From: Comamonas thiooxydans
GTDB taxonomy: Bacteria; Pseudomonadota; Gammaproteobacteria; Burkholderiales; Burkholderiaceae_C
Length of the DNA: 64,000 nucleotides
NCBI RefSeq assembly: GCF_000964545.1
Contig: NZ_BBVD01000004.1
Span: 434,001 to 498,000 of the forward strand
Direction of reading: 5' to 3'
The notes beneath the pieces are model-generated. The model made no database searches. It saw only the letters and a list, made by a program, of their open reading frames with translations, and was not told where the DNA came from. This document shows, piece after piece, positions 1 to 8,440 of the stretch; position 1 is the stretch's first letter, and each line of letters begins with the position of its first letter. The translations under genes were made by a program, and so were the position numbers.

Positions 1-1038
1 CTTGGCATCAAGCTCCTTGAGCATCTGTGCCGTAGACACAATGCCTCCCAGCGACTGGTCACAAACCACCCAGGCCTGTCCGCTCTCGCGCAGCAAAGGC
101 GCCAGAAAATCAGCCTGCACCATGCCGCCCAGATCAATCACCTGCACCCCAAGCAAGCTCTTGAGCGTGTTGACTACGCCCGCTGCAGCTGCAGGGCTGA
201 CTTCGCGCAGCATGCCCAGATCGGAAGGCCAGGCCAGAGTCACAGTGCCCGTGGAGTGCTTGGCAAAGGCCGATTCGATCAATGTCGCGTCCAGGCGGCG
301 CGTGTTCTGAACCGCATCCACAAAACTGAAGTCACCAGCGATGCCCAGATACAGCAAGCCATCGCGTGCAGGCAAGCCCAGATCCAGCAATACCGCATGT
401 GCGGACTCATCCAGCGGCAACTGACTTGCGCCAAAAGGCCTGGCAAGCTGTTTCTTGTTCTTGGCGCCTCTCACGTCATAGGCATGCATCTCCTGGAACA
501 TCACGGCCAGATGCGTTGCCAGCGTAGTCACTCCCATCCCTACACGTGCCCCCAGCAAAGGCAGGGAGAAACCTTTTGTTTCCTGCTCCAGAGCTACAGC
601 CGCAGGCAGCTGACTGCGTACATGCATCTGATGCCTGATGGCGACGCTGGCCTCACTTTCGGACGCATCCCAGTCAATGAATTCAGCCACACCACAGCGC
701 AGGGCTGCGCGCATGGACATTGGCTCCACGGCGGATCCAGCCCCCATGATCACCACCCCAGGGAATATGACGCGCAGATCGCTGACCAGGGCGATGGCAG
801 CCTCCGTCATGGGAGCCGAGAAATCTACTACCACCACGCCAAGCCCTGGCGCCGAAATCGCAGTATGAAGCGCAGCCAGATCGCCTGCCACCGGTATCAC
901 TTCCGCATCGCTACCCAGAGCACTCGCCAGCCAGAAAGCGTGCGATGGCGACTGGGTGACCAGCACCACTCGTGCATTGCCGCTCACCGCCCCTGGCTGT
1001 GCGGTATTGAGTTGGGATGAGTCCATGCGCATATTCAT
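1..1038 (-). CDS. CpaE/TadZ-like Tad pilus assembly protein (partial, runs off the left edge)
   Basis: The minus strand is open from an ATG at 1038 to the window edge, giving 346 codons with no stop. The N-terminal third resembles a receiver-like or atypical domain, followed by a MinD/ParA-type region typical of CpaE/TadZ, which localises the Tad (Flp) pilus machine at the pole or membrane. The phrase GVTTLATHLAVM is a weakened P-loop region rather than a canonical GKGGVGKT. It lies 16 bp downstream of the secretin gene in the same direction, in the usual tad order, so it is the next gene of that operon. The assignment relies on position plus the overall CpaE look; the C-terminus is outside the window. 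Confidence 0.75.
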   Translation of the reverse strand, partial: MNMRMDSSQLNTAQPGAVSGNARVVLVTQSPSHAFWLASALGSDAEVIPVAGDLAALHTAISAPGLGVVVVDFSAPMTEAAIALVSDLRVIFPGVVIMGAGSAVEPMSMRAALRCGVAEFIDWDASESEASVAIRHQMHVRSQLPAAVALEQETKGFSLPLLGARVGMGVTTLATHLAVMFQEMHAYDVRGAKNKKQLARPFGASQLPLDESAHAVLLDLGLPARDGLLYLGIAGDFSFVDAVQNTRRLDATLIESAFAKHSTGTVTLAWPSDLGMLREVSPAAAAGVVNTLKSLLGVQVIDLGGMVQADFLAPLLRESGQAWVVCDQSLGGIVSTAQMLKELDAK

Positions 1039-1054
1039 GCCTCTACCCGGACAC

Positions 1055-2419
1055 TCAGCGCGAGAAGCCCGGCGCCACGCTGGACGACAGACCACCCGCC
1101 ACCCATGGACCCCACACCGCAGGATCACGCTGCTCGGTGCGCCCAGGCAGCAGCGGCTCCACATTCACATCGCGCGCCAGCGGTTTGACAAGGCGCGGCG
1201 TCACCACAATCGCCAGCTCGCTCTCCTTTTGCTGAAACTCCTGACGCTTGAACAGCACGCCCAGAATCGGAATATCGCCCAGCAAAGGAACCTTGTCGGT
1301 ACCTGATGTGGTGTTGCGGCTGACCAGGCCGCCAATCACAAAGCTTTCGCCGTCGCCCAGCTCCACCGTGGTATCGGCACGGCGGGTGGTAATCGAGGGG
1401 ACAGTCGCACTATTCAGAACAATGGTGTTGGCGTAATCCAGCTCGCTGGCCTCCGGCGCCACCTTGAGCACAATGCGATCGTTAGACAGCACCGTGGGAG
1501 AGACCGTCAAGCCAATGCCGTAAGGCTTGTACTGAATGGCCACCATGCCCGTGCCCGCTGGCACGGGAACTGGCACTTCCCCGCCCGACAAGAAATTGGC
1601 ACTCTGACCCGACAGAGCCACCAGCGTTGGAGCGGCCAGTACTCGCGCCAAATTGTTGCCTTCAAGCATGCCGATGTTGACCCCGATGCCGGCCTTGTCG
1701 AACTGCATCAGCAAGTTGAAGGCCTGGGTCAAAGGGTTTGCTGCCGCGCCCGTCGTGGAACTTCCGCCGCCAGTTCCATAGGACCCACGTCCAAAAATAC
1801 CAAAGCTGAAACCCGAGCTGTTGGGCGCCGTGCTGAACAGGTTGAGGCCTACCTTCTTCATCTGGGTCTTGTTGAACTCGACCACCTTGACATCGACCTG
1901 CACCACATTGCTCTTGAGCTGGACGCTGGAGAGATCGACGGTCTTAGCCTTGTCGGCGGACTGCGCGTTCGCCAGCTCGCCGGCAAACTGCTGCTCTATC
2001 AGGCTGGAAGCCTTGGCCGTGCGCAATTCCACCCGCTGCTGCACATTGAGCATATAGGTCTGCGCCTGCGCTTCACCGCGCGGCCAGACCATGAACGATG
2101 TACTGCCAGGCTTGAGCGGGCTCAGCAGGATCTTGGCGGCAGCTCCCTTGCCCGCACGCTTGATATGCACCGCCGCAATCGTGTCGTCACCGATTGCAAT
2201 GCGCTCCACTCCGCCGGGCAGGTTCATTTCATGCTGAGCGCCCATCACCAGCTTGATTTCCCTGGCTGCTGTCGCTTGCTGCGCTCTGCTTTCGCCCACA
2301 TTGGGCACTTGCTGCGCAAGGGCCGGCACAGTGACAACACTCAAGGGCAGGCCGCAGAGCAGATACAGCGGCTTCAGCGAAAAGATGCGGGATGCGATTG
2401 AAACAGTCTTGTTGTTCAT
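1055..2419 (-). CDS. cpaC: Tad pilus secretin, CpaC/RcpA family
   Basis: A 454-residue protein with an N-terminal signal peptide ending near ALAQQ, a BON/pilus-secretin N-terminal domain, and a C-terminal secretin domain with the typical segments VSPTVLSNDRIVLKVAPE and ESFVIGGLVSRNT. It would form the outer-membrane channel through which Flp pili are extruded. Length fits CpaC/RcpA. A glycine/serine-rich stretch near residues 205-225 precedes the secretin core. It follows the CpaB gene by 3 bp and precedes CpaE, so the three are co-transcribed. Confident family call. Confidence 0.9.
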   Translation of the reverse strand: MNNKTVSIASRIFSLKPLYLLCGLPLSVVTVPALAQQVPNVGESRAQQATAAREIKLVMGAQHEMNLPGGVERIAIGDDTIAAVHIKRAGKGAAAKILLSPLKPGSTSFMVWPRGEAQAQTYMLNVQQRVELRTAKASSLIEQQFAGELANAQSADKAKTVDLSSVQLKSNVVQVDVKVVEFNKTQMKKVGLNLFSTAPNSSGFSFGIFGRGSYGTGGGSSTTGAAANPLTQAFNLLMQFDKAGIGVNIGMLEGNNLARVLAAPTLVALSGQSANFLSGGEVPVPVPAGTGMVAIQYKPYGIGLTVSPTVLSNDRIVLKVAPEASELDYANTIVLNSATVPSITTRRADTTVELGDGESFVIGGLVSRNTTSGTDKVPLLGDIPILGVLFKRQEFQQKESELAIVVTPRLVKPLARDVNVEPLLPGRTEQRDPAVWGPWVAGGLSSSVAPGFSR

Positions 2420-2422
2420 AGA

Positions 2423-3412
2423 TCAGTACCGCACGGTTTGAGAGTTGGCGCCACGCACGAATTCAACGGGCAGGGAAGAGTCTGCGGAAGCGGTACGGGT
2501 GCGCGGCACAGCAGGCTTGGCAACCCCGGCCGTCATGGGCTTGGCCGCGCTCATGCGCGCTGCCGAAGTACCTGCAGAACCTGCCAGGCTGCTCATGGCC
2601 ACACCGGCCTGCGCTGCGTCAGCACCTTCCAGCGGCGCTGCAACAGCGCCTTTGGGCATGGCCACAGTCAGCACGCCGGGCAGCGGCGCAAACTTTTCCA
2701 TATCCGGCTCTGTCATATCCGTAGGATTGCGCAGTGCGAGTACCAAGCTGCCGTTGGAGCCTCCCAAGGCCAGTTGGCTCACCTCTGCCACAGGTACTGC
2801 AAGCACTGCTGTGCGTGCGTTGTCAGGGCCACTGGCCTGCTTGCCTTCTGCTTTCTCAGCCGTAGTCAGTGCATCGACTGATGCAGCGCCATAGGCCAGC
2901 ACACGCTTGCGCGAGAGCAGCAAGCGCGCCTGGCTCTGGTCGATTTCATTGCCATCGCGACGCAGTACAAAGAAGACATCGACAAAGTCCCCGGGGCGTA
3001 TGCGATTGCCGGCGCCAATGCTTTCATCGACCTTGACCGCGACCGCACGCTCGCCCTCCGACAACTTTAGCGCCAGACCGGTCACCATCTGTCCTTGGAG
3101 TACCGGTGCGCCCTTGGGAACGTCCACCGCAGGAACGGAGCCAACAGCAGCCTGAATCTCGCCATAAGCACCATCGGGCTTGACGGGCAACTGCGTGAGT
3201 TGCAGATCCTCTGCCTTGAGTGTCTGACCCGCTGGAATAGCCTGCGCGGCCACCACCACGCTCATGCCGGCATTGGGTTTGCTGTCGCTGGCGGATGCTT
3301 GATCCTGAGGGGCCGGAGCCTGAGGAGCCCTGGCGAGCATCCATCCATAAACGCCCAGGGCCAATGCCACTGCCAGCAAAACCCCGACTGCGATCTTTGC
3401 GACATTCACCAT
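2423..3412 (-). CDS. cpaB: Flp pilus assembly protein CpaB/RcpC
   Basis: A 329-residue protein starting with one membrane segment (about residues 7-27) followed by a SAF domain (around residues 48-110, VVVAAQAIPAGQTLKAEDL), then a RcpC/CpaB beta-rich domain containing DESIGAGNRIRPGDFVDVFF. These are the hallmarks of CpaB/RcpC, a periplasmic partner of the Tad secretin. The C-terminal 80 residues are Ala/Ser/Met-rich and low complexity. It is nearly adjacent to the secretin gene (3 bp) and downstream of the TadE-like gene. The ATG at 3412 is preceded by an AGAGGGG-type ribosome binding site, supporting this start. Confidence 0.9.
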   Translation of the reverse strand: MVNVAKIAVGVLLAVALALGVYGWMLARAPQAPAPQDQASASDSKPNAGMSVVVAAQAIPAGQTLKAEDLQLTQLPVKPDGAYGEIQAAVGSVPAVDVPKGAPVLQGQMVTGLALKLSEGERAVAVKVDESIGAGNRIRPGDFVDVFFVLRRDGNEIDQSQARLLLSRKRVLAYGAASVDALTTAEKAEGKQASGPDNARTAVLAVPVAEVSQLALGGSNGSLVLALRNPTDMTEPDMEKFAPLPGVLTVAMPKGAVAAPLEGADAAQAGVAMSSLAGSAGTSAARMSAAKPMTAGVAKPAVPRTRTASADSSLPVEFVRGANSQTVRY

Positions 3413-3460
3413 AGATTCCCCTCTTCTTACTTTGCCTCAAAGAGCAAGGCTTTATCGTTT

Positions 3461-3997
3461 TCAGTCAATCAAGCTAATTTGTGCGACCGCTTGCCCCTGC
3501 AAAAGATTTGGAGTGGGTAGACCCAGAAAAGGTCCAAACAGCTTCGGAATCAGCGGAGCAGAGGCGTAGTTGTAGTTCACCTGCATGGTCACACAGTTCA
3601 CCTGACTGGTATTGCTGCTAGCTGTGAAGGACGCAGATCCGGTACCACACAGACCAGAGGTGGCATACAAGCCCGCTGCATTGCTGAGACCTGAGCCACA
3701 GGTCGTAGAGCCAAGGCCTGCACCGATTTGGGAAAGCCAATCAGTCGCTATAGCCGCACTAGCGCAGGCCGCAGCAAGACGATCCAGCAACTGCTTCTCC
3801 TTAGTCGCCGAACTGCCAGAGGACGGTGCTGGATAGCGCACTGCGGCTCTTGCTCCTTCGGCGGCAGCCAAAGTCAGAGTCTGCTGTGCAGCAAAGATCA
3901 GGCCATAAGTGATGATGGCGTAGAAGATCAGAAAGAAGATGGGAAAGAGAATGGCAAATTCAATTGCGGCTGCACCTTGCTGCTTTTTGAGTTGCAT
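3461..3997 (-). CDS. tadE: TadE-like pseudopilin
   Basis: A 178-residue protein with a type IV prepilin-like N-terminus: KKQQGAAAIEFAILFPIFF, where cleavage after the Gly would expose a hydrophobic helix with Glu at position +5. This matches TadE/TadG minor pseudopilins that assist Flp pilus assembly. The in-frame ATG at 4015 is possible, but the ATG at 3997 has a GAGGGGG box just upstream and gives the expected short leader, so it was chosen. The C-terminal part is Ser/Cys/Gly-rich, probably extracytoplasmic. It lies between the peptidase gene and CpaB. Confidence 0.82.
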   Translation of the reverse strand: MQLKKQQGAAAIEFAILFPIFFLIFYAIITYGLIFAAQQTLTLAAAEGARAAVRYPAPSSGSSATKEKQLLDRLAAACASAAIATDWLSQIGAGLGSTTCGSGLSNAAGLYATSGLCGTGSASFTASSNTSQVNCVTMQVNYNYASAPLIPKLFGPFLGLPTPNLLQGQAVAQISLID

Positions 3998-4018
3998 GAC
4001 CCCCTCTTTTCTCATTTT

Positions 4019-4507
4019 CTATGTATTCAGTATCAAAACAATCACAGTTGATAACGAAAGATAGGCGACATAAGGAATGAATCTCTTCTTATTTTTTTGA
4101 TAACCTTCACTAAAAATCATGAAAGGTATATGTAAATATATCAAACCATTTCTAACTACTAGACCATGGATCACTGAGAATCCGCAGCTCAAAGCCCATA
4201 TTGGAAGCAATAGCTCCCAACCAACCCATGTGCCAAGTGCGGCTGCAAACTTCACATCCCCAGCCCCCATCAACCCAAAGAAATAAAAGATAAGAAATAT
4301 AAAGAACACAGCGCAAAAACCCAAAACCCCATCAGTTAAATTAATTTCAAAAGGTTGAGCTTCAGGAATCAGAGAGAGTATAAAAATACCCAATCCAAAA
4401 CCTGAAACGATCAGCCAATTATTTACCTTTCGCCATCTAGCATCAGAAACTGCAGCTACACAAAGCCACAGCAAAAAGAGCAGTCTCAAATAATCTCTCA
4501 ACCCCAT
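4019..4507 (-). CDS. cpaA: TadV/CpaA-type prepilin peptidase (A24 family)
   Basis: A 162-residue integral membrane protein with several hydrophobic helices and both active-site aspartates of the A24 aspartic peptidases: Asp22 in VSDARWRKVNNW and Asp84 in the GAGDVKF motif (GxGD). It should process the Flp prepilin and the TadE pseudopilin. It lacks the N-terminal methyltransferase domain of PilD, as expected for CpaA/TadV. Base composition is much lower in GC than the surrounding genes (many AAA, ATT and TTT codons). It lies 15 bp downstream of flp. Confidence 0.88.
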   Translation of the reverse strand: MGLRDYLRLLFLLWLCVAAVSDARWRKVNNWLIVSGFGLGIFILSLIPEAQPFEINLTDGVLGFCAVFFIFLIFYFFGLMGAGDVKFAAALGTWVGWELLLPIWALSCGFSVIHGLVVRNGLIYLHIPFMIFSEGYQKNKKRFIPYVAYLSLSTVIVLILNT

Positions 4508-4522
4508 TTCTATTTGAATTTA

Positions 4523-4711
4523 TTATGCAGGAGCTTTTGTACCTACTTTTTCCAATGAGGTTGCTATTTTTTCAAAAACCACCTGCAAGTATTTCCCAAT
4601 ATCAGTTACAGCAGCTAAAAGTCCTACAGCAATCAGCCCAGCGATCAGACCGTATTCAATCGCCGTTGCACCTTCTTCATCACGCCAGAATTTGATGATT
4701 TGGTCTTTCAT
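4523..4711 (-). CDS. flp: Flp-type pilin (major Tad pilin)
   Basis: A 62-residue prepilin with the Flp motif EEGATAIEYGLIAGLIAVG: cleavage between Gly and Ala leaves a mature pilin with Glu at +5 and Tyr at +6, the Flp signature. The ATG at 4729 is in frame, but the ATG at 4711 (MKDQIIKF) has AAGGAG seven bases upstream and a typical leader length, so it is preferred. It is the first gene of the minus-strand Tad cluster, so its promoter should lie in the AT-rich 4712-5060 stretch. Confidence 0.93.
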   Translation of the reverse strand: MKDQIIKFWRDEEGATAIEYGLIAGLIAVGLLAAVTDIGKYLQVVFEKIATSLEKVGTKAPA

Positions 4712-5065
4712 GACTAGCTCCTTCAACAATTAGGTTTGTAGATCGCTGTGGCTGTTTTCGACCACCGCGGAACCAATCTTACGAAGCCAGAAACATCTTG
4801 AAATATTTGAAATAGCTATCAACAACTATGCAGCATAGTTCTCGGCAATTTCAATCAATGTGCAAGCGAGTACTCCCACAAAAAAAACCCAATAAAAACA
4901 AAGACTTCAAAAAACACCGAGACGCATCTGCAATTTTCTTGACTCTTCCCTCACATATGTCTTCCGGTTCAATCTACGCAATATTCATTTATTTCCTACA
5001 GATTAATAGATTTCGTCCTACATTCAATAATCGGGTTAACCCTTGTTTTTAAATGAAAAAACAAA
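4712..5065. other. AT-rich intergenic region upstream of flp
   Basis: About 350 bp of low-GC sequence with no convincing gene. A 74-codon plus-strand reading frame exists (4828-5052) but has no ribosome binding site or family resemblance. The stretch probably contains the flp promoter on the minus strand. It holds a GGGTTAACCC palindrome at 5033-5042 whose 14-base extension, GGGTTAACCCTTGT, recurs exactly at 47211-47224. Confidence 0.6.
5033..5042. repeat. GGGTTAACCC palindrome (copy 1)
   Basis: A perfect 10-bp palindrome. With the following TTGT it forms a 14-mer identical to the one at 47211-47224, where it overlaps a predicted transcription start. Here no equally good promoter was found beside it. 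It could be an operator for a shared regulator or coincidence. Confidence 0.4.
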
Positions 5066-5090
5066 AAGGCCTGCAGATAGCAGGCCTTTC
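5066..5090 (-). terminator. Intrinsic terminator of the XRE regulator gene
   Basis: Ten-base arms AAAGGCCTGC and GCAGGCCTTT around an AGATA loop. On the minus strand the stem is followed by a T-rich run (TTTGTTTTTTC). It lies 39 bp past the stop of the regulator gene at 5129-5443. Confidence 0.85.
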
Positions 5091-5128
5091 TGAAACAAAA
5101 GAGATTGCTCAATAAAGTGATTCGGAAA

Positions 5129-5443
5129 TCACTGCAGAGCTTTAATCAATTTGAGAGCAATGTCCTGCAGCGGTGGCTGCAGTTTTCTATAGGAGTCGAG
5201 CAAGCGCTGCTCATCGCTGGGTAGCGATGCGGTCTCGGAATGCAGGCCAGCCATCAATTCCAGCGCCGTGGTCTGCAGCGCGACGGCCAGTCTTGCCAGC
5301 GTGTCATTCTTGAGAGTGCGAATGGCTCCCGACTCGATCTGCGAGATGGCGGATGCGGTGACATCCGCCATCTGCGCCAGGCGTCCCTGACTCAAACCCA
5401 GCGCCTGTCGCTGGGCGCGTATGCGTTCACCTAAATGCGTCAT
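5129..5443 (-). CDS. XRE-family helix-turn-helix transcriptional regulator
   Basis: A 104-residue protein. Residues 4-62 form a Cro/C1-type HTH (LGERIRAQRQALGLSQGRL, followed by ADVTASAISQIESG), and the tail is a short helical region. The target is unknown. It is a monocistronic gene with its own terminator, next to the Tad cluster, but nothing shows that it controls that cluster. Confidence 0.88.
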   Translation of the reverse strand: MTHLGERIRAQRQALGLSQGRLAQMADVTASAISQIESGAIRTLKNDTLARLAVALQTTALELMAGLHSETASLPSDEQRLLDSYRKLQPPLQDIALKLIKALQ

Positions 5444-5566
5444 CTATCCCACTAACTCACACTGCACGCAAATGCCTGCGCAAATATCGCGCGGCTTTTT
5501 GAGCACCCCAACAACCGAGACGCTTTATAAAAGGCCTTTGCAACGCCACTGTCCCTAACTCGGTGG

Positions 5567-5621
5567 CAGCAAGCAAAGACCGCCCTGCGCCCCTTGGGGA
5601 AAGCGCAAAGCGCCTCAGGCG
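5567..5621 (-). repeat. Stop-codon-linked dispersed repeat, family A (copy A1, degenerate)
   Basis: Read in the direction of the upstream YecA-like gene, the element begins about 10 bases after the TGA with CGCCTGAGGCGC, followed by CTTTCCCC, and ends with a CTTGCTG segment. It shares this order of blocks with copies at 17521, 31388, 33646, 56096 and 60344. Confidence 0.6.
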
Positions 5622-5631
5622 ATGGCTCTGG

Positions 5632-6480
5632 TCAGGCTCCGTGGCACTTCTTGAACTTCTTGCCGCTACCGCAGGGGCAAGGGTCGTTACGGCCGGGCTG
5701 CTCGCCCTTGACGATGGTTTCCTGGCGTGGGCCCATGCTCTTCCACAAGCGGTACAGGTCATACACGGCCCAGATGGCTTCGCCAAAGGCATCCACACGT
5801 TCCTGGCTGGTCGAGGCAGGGCCGGCTTCGTCGTATAGATTCAGAGCCGGCTCGTCCGTGTCGTCCTCGGTCAGGTTGACGATGAACTCCATGGCCGCGT
5901 CCAGCAACTGGGCTGCTTCCTTGTCGCGTGGCGCAGCCCATTCGTCGGCCCAGTTCTCCACCACGAACATGAAGCCCAGCGCCCACACTTGCGAGAACGA
6001 GGGCACTTCTTCGCCAGCCAGCTCGGCCTGTTCGGCTTCGGGCAGGATGGCGATGGCACCACGCGTGTCCAGCGCTTCGGGCTGGAAGGCCGCGTCGTCG
6101 GCCAGGGACTTGATGTCGGCGTCCAGCTGCTCGCGCACTTCAGCCAGGCGCAGCTCGAACAGCTCCATGAAGCGTGCCTGCTGGGCCTCGTCCTTGAAGG
6201 CTTCCAGCTTGGGCAGCGGCTGGCCTTCGGCCACTTGCAGGGCTTCGCCATCGCCCAGCAACATGGGCATGTATTCGGCAGCGGCGATGGGGCGGCGTGT
6301 GCAGACCAGAGCGGTCAGGAAACCGTCACAGAATTCCCACTGGGGAATTTCGTCGCCGCGGGTGCGCAACTCGTCGAGCAGCGCGTCCAGCTCTTCGAGC
6401 TGATCATTGCTCAGTGCGCCCTCGGGCATGTCGGCGAGAGCCGCGTCTTCTGCGGCGGAGTTAGGTGCTTGTTCTTGCAT
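5632..6480 (-). CDS. UPF0149 / YecA-family protein with C-terminal SEC-C zinc motif
   Basis: A 282-residue acidic protein. The central part is a UPF0149 (YgfB/YecA) domain, and the C-terminus ends in the SEC-C motif NDPCPCGSGKKFKKCHGA (C-x-C-x8-C-H), which binds zinc and in SecA contacts SecB and the ribosome. YecA of E. coli has the same architecture and associates with ribosomes, so a ribosome or secretion-linked role is likely by family. It is transcribed away from the glutamate-synthase-like gene and followed by a degenerate family A repeat. Confidence 0.88.
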   Translation of the reverse strand: MQEQAPNSAAEDAALADMPEGALSNDQLEELDALLDELRTRGDEIPQWEFCDGFLTALVCTRRPIAAAEYMPMLLGDGEALQVAEGQPLPKLEAFKDEAQQARFMELFELRLAEVREQLDADIKSLADDAAFQPEALDTRGAIAILPEAEQAELAGEEVPSFSQVWALGFMFVVENWADEWAAPRDKEAAQLLDAAMEFIVNLTEDDTDEPALNLYDEAGPASTSQERVDAFGEAIWAVYDLYRLWKSMGPRQETIVKGEQPGRNDPCPCGSGKKFKKCHGA

Positions 6481-6623
6481 AGGGAAAGGCTTTTATGATG
6501 GCCCGAATCATTTCATCACTATCGAAGTGCAGGGCCGGGCGATGGATCAAGGGGACAAAGCATCCAGGATGGATGCCCCCGTACAGGCTGAATTTTAGCG
6601 GGCCGCCATCAACACACCCTGCC

Positions 6624-8372
6624 ATGGGAGTATCTGCAGTGCATCGCTTCTTCAATTGTCTGCCTCTGCGCTATGGCGCCCTCTTCATTTCCGCGCTCGT
6701 GCTGGGCACCTCGCTCTACACGCTGACCACGGCAGGCAAGGGGCTTGGGTGGTTGATTGCGTCTTTGCTGCTGGTGCTTCTCGGCATCTGGGATCTGCTG
6801 CAAAAGCAGCACGCCATACTGCGCAACTATCCCGTCATGGGACATATGCGCTTCATCTTCGAATTCATACGCCCCGAGATCCGTCAGTACTTCATCGAAG
6901 GCGATACCGAGGCCCAGCCGTTCTCGCGCGCCCAGCGCTCACTGGTTTATCAGCGTGCCAAGGGTCAGGTCGACAACCGGCCGTTCGGCACCCAGCTCGA
7001 CGTGAGTCAGCAGGGCTATGAGTGGGTCAACCACTCCCTGCAACCCACCAAGCTCAGTTCGCATGACTTCCGCCTCTGGATTGGCGGCACGCAGGAGCAA
7101 CCAGCTGAAGGAGTGGATCCCTGCACCCGCCCCTATCACGCCAGCGTCTTCAACATCTCGGCCATGAGCTTTGGCGCGTTGTCGGGCAACGCCATCCAGG
7201 CGCTGAACCAGGGCGCAAAGATGGGCGGCTTCATCCACGACACGGGCGAAGGCTCGATCAGCCAGTACCACCGCATGCATGGCGGCGATCTGATCTGGGA
7301 AGTGGCTTCGGGCTATTTCGGTTGCCGCAATGCGGACGGCACGTTCAGCGAAGAAAGATTCGTCGCCAACGCCACCGATCCGCAGGTCAAGATGATCGAG
7401 ATCAAGCTAAGCCAGGGCGCCAAGCCCGGCCATGGCGGCATGCTTCCCGGCGCCAAGGTCACTCCCGAAATTGCAGCAGCACGCGGCATACCGATTGGCG
7501 TGGACTGTATTTCGCCCTCAAGCCACAGCGCATTTTCCACCCCTGTGGAGCTGATGCAGTTCATTGCCAGGCTGCGCCGTCTTTCAGGCGGCAAGCCCAC
7601 GGGCTTCAAGTTCTGCGTCGGTCACCCCTGGGAATGGTTTGCCATGGTCAAGGCCATGCTGGAAACCGATATCACGCCCGACTTCATCGTCGTCGACGGT
7701 GCCGAGGGCGGCACGGGCGCTGCGCCTGTGGAGTTTGTCGACCATGTGGGCGTGCCGCTGCAGGAAGGCCTGCTGCTGGTGCACAACACCCTGCTGGGCG
7801 TGAACCTGCGCCAACGCATCAAGATCGGTGCGGCAGGCAAGGTCATCACGGCATTTGACATTGCCCGCATGATGGCCCTGGGTGCCGACTGGTGCAATTC
7901 GGGGCGTGGCTTCATGATGGCGCTGGGCTGCATTCAGGCACAGAGCTGCCACACCGGCACCTGCCCCACGGGCGTCACGACGCAAGACACCGTGCGCCAG
8001 CAGGCGCTGGTCGTGCCCGACAAGGCCACGCGCGTCGCCAACTTCCACCGCAACACCCTGCATGCGCTGCAGGAGCTGGTTCAAGCCGCCGGCCTCAGGC
8101 ATCCCAACGAGATCACAGCCCACCATATCGTGCGCCGGCTGGACGACACCCAGGTCAGTCTGCTGTCCAACCTGATACTGCGCGTGGAACCAGGCTGCCT
8201 GCTCCAGAACCTGGAGCGCCAGCACAAGGTCTTCCAGAACTACTGGCCGCTGGCCACGGCACGGAGCTTTCAGCCCCTGCATGAGCCTGTATTGCGACCA
8301 TCAGCTGCGGGCGGCACCGACAACACGGCACAATCGCAAGCTTTTCCCCAACGCAACGGTATCTGGACCTGA
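6624..8372 (+). CDS. FMN-binding glutamate-synthase-family protein
   Basis: About 582 residues from the ATG at 6624; an in-frame start at 6495 would add 43 poorly hydrophobic residues, and none of the starts has a strong ribosome binding site. Two N-terminal membrane helices precede a glutamate synthase central/FMN barrel domain (FNISAMSFGALSGNAI, GAEGGTGAAPVEFVDHVG). A cysteine cluster near CIQAQSCHTGTCPTGV resembles the Fe-S ligands of GltB. It has no glutaminase domain, so it is not a complete glutamate synthase. Such membrane-anchored GltB-like proteins have unknown substrates. No partner subunit is nearby. Confidence 0.82.
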   Translation: MGVSAVHRFFNCLPLRYGALFISALVLGTSLYTLTTAGKGLGWLIASLLLVLLGIWDLLQKQHAILRNYPVMGHMRFIFEFIRPEIRQYFIEGDTEAQPFSRAQRSLVYQRAKGQVDNRPFGTQLDVSQQGYEWVNHSLQPTKLSSHDFRLWIGGTQEQPAEGVDPCTRPYHASVFNISAMSFGALSGNAIQALNQGAKMGGFIHDTGEGSISQYHRMHGGDLIWEVASGYFGCRNADGTFSEERFVANATDPQVKMIEIKLSQGAKPGHGGMLPGAKVTPEIAAARGIPIGVDCISPSSHSAFSTPVELMQFIARLRRLSGGKPTGFKFCVGHPWEWFAMVKAMLETDITPDFIVVDGAEGGTGAAPVEFVDHVGVPLQEGLLLVHNTLLGVNLRQRIKIGAAGKVITAFDIARMMALGADWCNSGRGFMMALGCIQAQSCHTGTCPTGVTTQDTVRQQALVVPDKATRVANFHRNTLHALQELVQAAGLRHPNEITAHHIVRRLDDTQVSLLSNLILRVEPGCLLQNLERQHKVFQNYWPLATARSFQPLHEPVLRPSAAGGTDNTAQSQAFPQRNGIWT

Positions 8373-8440
8373 GAAGCCAGAGCCTCGCGCCCGACAGATC
8401 CCACGCCGTGCCATCTCAGGATATTTCCGCCCAAGAGCAG

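Noticed and set aside
4712..4800. Sigma-54 promoter for flp (TGGCTT with TTGG)
   Set aside because: The spacing between the GG and the second element is two bases too long and the GC is missing.
4828..5052. 74-codon plus-strand frame in the AT-rich region
   Set aside because: No ribosome binding site, Lys/Phe/Asn-rich translation expected from AT-rich noncoding DNA.
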